Assembly (NCBI RefSeq): GCF_000247695.1
Contig: NW_004624800.1
Span: 10,186,971 to 10,250,970 of the forward strand
From: Heterocephalus glaber
Taxonomy: Eukaryota > Chordata > Mammalia > Rodentia > Bathyergidae
Length of the DNA stretch: 64,000 bases
Reading direction: 5' to 3'
Part shown: positions 58,931 through 64,000 of the stretch, piece by piece
How positions within the stretch are numbered: position 1 is the first letter of the stretch
How the letters are laid out: the number at the start of each line of letters is the position of its first letter
Translations under genes and position numbers: made by a program
The notes under the pieces: model-generated
What the model saw: only the letters and a program-made list of their open reading frames with translations
What the model was told of the DNA's origin: nothing
Database searches by the model: none

Positions 58931-59959
58931 ATCATAGTGGACAAAAATCTAATAAATAGAGCCCCTATCCAGCAATCTCATCCCTAGACCTCATCCCTTG
59001 CCCCACCCCAACACCATACAACACACAGCCATTTTTTTCCCCTAATCTACACAGGCCCAGTGATTTTAATACCATGTGGCTGCTACCACAAACCACAAAT
59101 TATCAGACCATGGGTGAAAATAGCTAAACCAATGCACCCTTTTCCTAGATAATTTAGACTTGGAAATAAAATTCAGATCAATCAGGTTGTTTCCCACAGA
59201 ACAGATGTTATTTGAGAGCTGATGGCAGTTGTGTTTTAGAGTACAAAGCTGGAAAGGGGAAGAACTGAGAGAATGGAGGAATTTGACCTGGGAAAAGAAA
59301 GCAGGAAAGAAGAGGGTGAGGAGGAGGAGAAGAAAGAGCAGAAAGAACACAGAAGAAACAGAAAGTTCCAATGCCATTCTATCCCTGGGCCAAATGCTCC
59401 TGTCACTCATCAGTTTTTGAGATACACTCCTCCTGCATCTTCTCATGAAAGGTTGTTTTTCCTAAGAGAATTCCTGCTACTTTAAATTGTTATGGCTCAA
59501 GGAAATATATGGGGCTTGTGTATAGAAATAATTTAAATCAGAGGTGAACTTGCCAAACTGCTACAAATATACAAAGGAACCTTAACCTCTTGTGAAATTG
59601 ATATTAGAGCCAAGGACAATATACATACCTTGGTCGTTGGCAACTACCAAAAGTAAAGAGTTAACAGCATTTAAATATAAGTAAACTTGTGTCAGAACAC
59701 TACAAGATAAAGAAAAACATGTTTCCAAAGGCTTAGAGAAAGAATAGTCTCCTGAATCATGAGATTTAAGAACGTTGTTTGACATCTTCAGAATAATATA
59801 CAAAATTTCTATGAAACTTTTGCAGAAAGTCATACAGAATGAAATTAAAATTTAAAATAAAGAAAGATGGAATTTTTTTAAAAAAGAGATAGATGAGAGG
59901 TAAGGCTTGCAAGACATTTAAAATCAAATAGCAAAATTAAATTAATCTTGCCATTTATA
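58931..59959. other. Unassigned sequence
   Basis: No gene recognised. A purine-rich part at 59255-59360 gives lysine/glutamate-rich frames that are low-complexity artefacts. The right end may belong to the ERV-L remnant that follows. Confidence 0.35.
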
Positions 59960-61740
59960 AAGACAAAAAATGAAACTGGGATCAGTTATATCTGGGAATC
60001 TCTACATTCCCTCATCCATGGCTGCTATGTTGACAGTTCCTAGCAGCACACCTGGTGGTGTGACAAAAACGTTGGTCTATGAGGAGTCTGAACCCTTGGC
60101 TTTCATATCCATCTCTGTTTATGGTGTCCACATTATCCACACAAGATTACACTTAGCAACAGAGTGCCAAGAGGTGCCCAGAGATAACTTCTATACATTC
60201 TTCTCTGCTGCCATTGTCTGAAAGTCTCCCTACTTCTTTCTGCTGATCAAGATTAATTACTTCACCAAGGAAATGAGTCTTTTCTTGCTTATAACACAAA
60301 ACACAAGAATCCAAAGTATTCTAATTAAATGGGTCTTCTTCTGTGTCTCCTTGTAGCACTCCCACATTAGCCAGGGAATCCAACATTGAAGAGTCCAGAA
60401 TTACAGGACTAAGTAGCAAAGTTCCTCAGTGTTGTCACTGGCCATGATACCAAGCAAAAAACCTCCTACTCCTTACCTTGGCTCCCTGGACCATGTGGGC
60501 AGAGCACTGCATATGGTATCTGATTTAATGCATGTGGTATACCCTGAGGATCGTCCCTTGTCTTTTCCAACCTGCATTTCTCCCAGGCCTTTGGAAAGAC
60601 ACTGATATAAGGCCTGTCAGCAACGGGCCAATTACTGACTATATGTTTCAACCTGTACATGCAAAGGTCACAGGCCCATTTCTGTGCTTCTTTTGGGATA
60701 AGTGGATTGCCTGATCAGGGGACCTGTTCTGCACCTCTGCACCAAGCATTCTGTACACACTAAATGACAAAGGTAGCTGAAACACTATGGGTCAAATTCT
60801 CAAATACACCACAAATAGGTATCCATGTCTGTAGACAAGACCCTGGCCCTTCCAGGATGTAGTCTCTTTACCCCCAAATCTGACTCCACAAAGAACAGTG
60901 TCATTTAGTGGACTTGCACTAGGTCTTTTGGGTAGCAATGTGGACATTCAGAAGAATCATCCTCTACATATATCTTGCCTAGGGGAGTCCCTTCTGCCAA
61001 GCCCTCATACACAGGGCCCATCATTGACAGTATGGCTATGTCCTTGTACCATTTGGATCAGGTTCAGGATTGCCAGGGTCAAAGGCCAGACTAACACTCA
61101 ATGGCCACGTTACTTTCTCTGTTTAGTGTTCCATGAATCATTCATAGCAGATGACTTCTGGTAGTATCACTGTATAATAGACAAATCTTTAATGTGACCC
61201 CTGTGATCATCAGTATGCTTTTGCTCAAAATTCATTGTCTCTGTTCTTCTGTTCCTTCTCATTCAGGCCCATCACCAGCTGGCAAGGTAATTGATCACTG
61301 CTTCAGGATGTGTATATATTCTCACTTGGTCCACTTCTCACTCTGCACAATGTAGAGTCCATGTGTCGCAGTTCTGCCCATAGGGAACATTTTCCCTGTC
61401 AGATATGTTCCATGGTTGCTAACATTCATTTTCAGTTTCCTCATGCATATTAACCTAATTCACTCATAAGCCAAATTTTAAGGTATCTCCTCTTCTTCAG
61501 CTGCTCATATGAGACCCATCACATGAGTGTAAGAGAATGGTTGGCAGGGACTGCCTGTGTTACTATGGTAGGTGTCTGGACACCTGCTTACGTATGCAGC
61601 TTCCTCATGTCCTCTGGACCTGCCTGCAATCGATTTGAAATACTCAATTTCTACCTGGCGATCCACTCCTGCCAGGTCTGACTTTTTAACTCTGCTGAGC
61701 CAACAAAAACAAGTTCCTAGTGGGTGGTTCCAGATGCCTT
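59960..61740 (-). pseudogene. ERV-L pol remnant (RNase H, integrase, dUTPase)
   Basis: On the - strand this region follows the order of the ERV-L pol 3' half: RNase H-like sequence (61740-61200), the zinc-binding and core parts of integrase (about 61150-60600), the integrase C-terminal part (60660-60466, where ALNQIPYAV... is visible) and dUTPase-like sequence (about 60400-59960). Recognition rests on the order of many short conserved blocks, not on a search. Stops and frameshifts interrupt it every 30-80 codons, so it makes no protein. It is an old retroviral relic related to the elements that mobilised the MaLRs. Its LTRs, gag and reverse transcriptase are not identified; sequence at 61760-62030 may belong to it. 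Confidence 0.7.
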
Positions 61741-64000
61741 ATCACTTGGTATTTTAAGATCAAAGATTCAGTCTACCAAGGCCCACTGATGTAAAATGAC
61801 ATATATAATTCTATGGGAAACAGCAGCAGAAGTTAAAATCTTCAATACCAGGTTTTCAGGTGAGGGAGGCCTACATAGATTAGTTAAATCTTTGTAACCA
61901 GAGAATGGAGACAGGAAGATCCAGACAGGGGAAGAAAAACAGGCAAGCTGCAACAGCATGCTGAGAAATGGCTGGATTAAGGAAGGGCATGTGGTCTTAT
62001 ATTGTGACACCCTTATAGGAATCCAGCTAAGTGTGTGGTTGTGGTGCTTGTTTTGTATTGTATTTTAAACCTTAGAACAATTTGGAGGACACAAACTGAG
62101 GATCATACAATAACTAAATATTGTGTCTTATATATGGAGTTAGCCATCTGGTTAAATAAAAAAGGATACTTATTCCCCAGTTCATATAATATAATTAATA
62201 TAACATACTATAATATAATATATATTCAATTAATGCTTTTTCATACAGCATTCTCCCTTTGTAGCAACTCATTATAAACACACATCAGATTTATCAATGA
62301 CAATCACCTGAGCACATTTTCCCTCACATTAATGACTTCTACAATTTTCTAGTGTACACTCTTTTTTTTTTCTTCACATTTGATCTTTCCCTAGTGAATT
62401 GTTTTCCATTTGTTTTGATTAAACCTCACTCTATTGATTTCTGTTCTTTCTCTAACTTCTCAGAAACCTGCGGTATATTAATTCGGTTTTCTGTGAAATT
62501 AGCTATCCCTCCTGGCACTGAATAACATTTAGGAAAGTTTTAAAATCTAACATCATTGAGTAACCTCCTTTTAAAACTTTGAATGCCTCATTTACTTCCA
62601 AGAGGATGAGAAAACATGTGCGCATTTTACCTTAGGATGGGAAATCCTTCGTGTTCCAGTAATTTATGATTCTTTTATTGGAGAATATTATAACAAGTGA
62701 GGAACATCTACTAAAAAGTTAGGTTTTAATATATCTTTTCCTTTGCAGTAGGACAAAATAAAGAGAAAGTTCATATCCTGAAATCAAGATTTATTTAGCT
62801 AAGAATTATGATAAAAAAGGTATTTTTACTTTTGACTTTTCTTTGTATAAAATGTCACACATTTGTTCATTTTTTTATTTATTTCTCCTTATACTCCTAA
62901 AATTAGCATATAAGTAATTGTGTTAATGTGATGTAGTGAGATATGACTTAAGACTTGGTATTTCTGACTCTCTGCTGTAAAATGTGTTCCATTTTTAATT
63001 CAGTCATTCAATTCCATAACTGTTTGGGGGAGTCTTTTCTTTTCTAACCACACTTCTGGGTGCTAAAGATACAGTGATGAACATGTCTCCTGCCCTCATA
63101 AATCTTAACATCTGTGAAGAAAGCAAACCATTATATTAGGCTCCTCTGTATATTTTACTGTGCAGAAAAAAAAAAATCTCCCAGACACAAACTCCCTCAA
63201 CTGAGCTTTCCTCAAAATTTGTGTCTTCCCCTTCCTAATCTAAGGTTTCTCTATTTCATCTAAGAAGAAGAATTGGCCATCCTCTCTCTCAAATCTACCA
63301 TCACCAGGAGACACTATGGCATGAGTCCTGTGCACTCCTAACACTTCTGAAATTTTTAGGTAGGAATCATCCCAAGCCTAACTCCATCTTCTCTCCATCT
63401 TTGTTTCCCTCCTTTCCTCTGATTGTTCCCTTTGGCCAACAGAGAACTTCCAATATTACAGCATTATTTTAAAAATTATTTGGTCTTGTAGATTTCACAA
63501 GCTACTACCTTCACTCTTTTTCCTCAGCAATATATTTAACAGACTTTAGACATTTTTTATCCTTTTCAGTTATCTCATTTGCTTTTCAAAGCAATGTAAT
63601 ATGACCTTTACCTCTTTATCTTCCCCCTTGAGGATGAAAGGAAATATAAAATATCCCAGTCACCTCACTCCCAGAAATGGCTAATTCAAAGGAATGCATG
63701 AATGATGCAAATTAAAATTAACCGGTAAAAAGGGCAAGAAGCCAATGGGATTATCCTAGAGTTCTTGTTGTCCCCTCTCCTTCATTCTCCTCCTCTACTA
63801 CCACAAACAGGATATATGAGGTATGATCTAAAAATACTATGCATGTGAAATTTTTAAAAATTTATTACAATAAAAGACATATTGCCATTAACCCGCCTCA
63901 AAATCCTCCTCTTGCTTCAAACACATCCCATCATTCTTGCCACTTTCTGAAGCAGTTCTGTAAATCCTCTTTAGTCCTTAGCTGCACTGTCCTAGCTGCC
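61741..64000. other. Mostly unassigned sequence with an ancient LINE-like patch
   Basis: 63000-63130 (CAGTCATTCAATTCCATAAC, CTGGGTGCTAAAGATACAGT, TCCTGCCCTCATAAATCTTA) resembles a common ancient mammalian LINE (L2-type) end on the + strand. An (AT)-rich patch lies at 62180-62225. No gene was seen. The end 63180-64000 is pyrimidine-rich without a recognised element. Confidence 0.35.

Overview
This is a stretch of mammalian, almost certainly rodent, nuclear DNA that holds transposable elements and AT-rich intergenic or intronic sequence. I found no exon-like host gene, no genuine tRNA or rRNA gene, no CRISPR array and no bacterial-type operon. Rodent origin rests on three things seen in the sequence. 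Short tRNA-Ala-derived (ID-like) SINEs have intact A and B boxes and A-tails. Two B1-dID dimer SINEs are present. There are many MaLR LTRs of the TGTTATGG...TAACTAAGACA type. The typical young squirrel ID and the muroid B2 are not seen, so a non-muroid, non-squirrel rodent is my best guess (a beaver-like lineage is possible); the species is not resolved.

Layout. 1-12.6 kb: L1 3' tails at the left edge, two MaLR LTRs, an ID-like SINE, a hAT relic, MIRs, and an old inverted L1 broken by a SINE. 12.64-19.17 kb: a full-length but dead L1 on the + strand (5' UTR, ORF1, ORF2, purine-rich 3' UTR) with a recognisable target-site duplication. 20-30 kb: a class I-like LTR, a 5'-truncated L1 (-), an ancient L1M tail, L2, a MER2-like Tigger, an 80-bp hAT MITE, a doubtful ERV remnant and a solo MaLR LTR. 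30.3-34.7 kb: an L1 (-) flanked by a 17-bp target-site duplication in which the 5' UTR is joined directly to the middle of ORF2. 34.7-41.7 kb: solo class I LTR, several young SINEs, a possible 5'UTR-3'UTR-only L1 relic, and an LTR-like region that contains two terminal-inverted-repeat DNA elements. 44-51 kb: L1 tails nested in one another, including a twin-priming inversion. 51.8-54.0 kb: a complete MaLR provirus-like element (LTR-internal-LTR) with a 219-codon open frame. 55-59 kb: two solo MaLR-type LTRs, a B1-dID SINE and an ancient L1M tail. 60-61.7 kb: a degraded ERV-L pol region (RNase H, integrase, dUTPase) on the - strand. The last 2 kb is mostly unassigned.

The genes here do not work together as a system. 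L1 supplied the reverse transcriptase and endonuclease for the L1 and SINE insertions, and the nesting order gives a relative chronology. The most interesting points are the splice-like 5'UTR/ORF2 junction in the 30-34 kb L1, the very short hAT MITE with an 8-bp target duplication, the intact MaLR element with its open frame, and the paired Tigger-like elements. No convincing new biological system was found. Family names come from recognising consensus patterns by eye; no database search was run.
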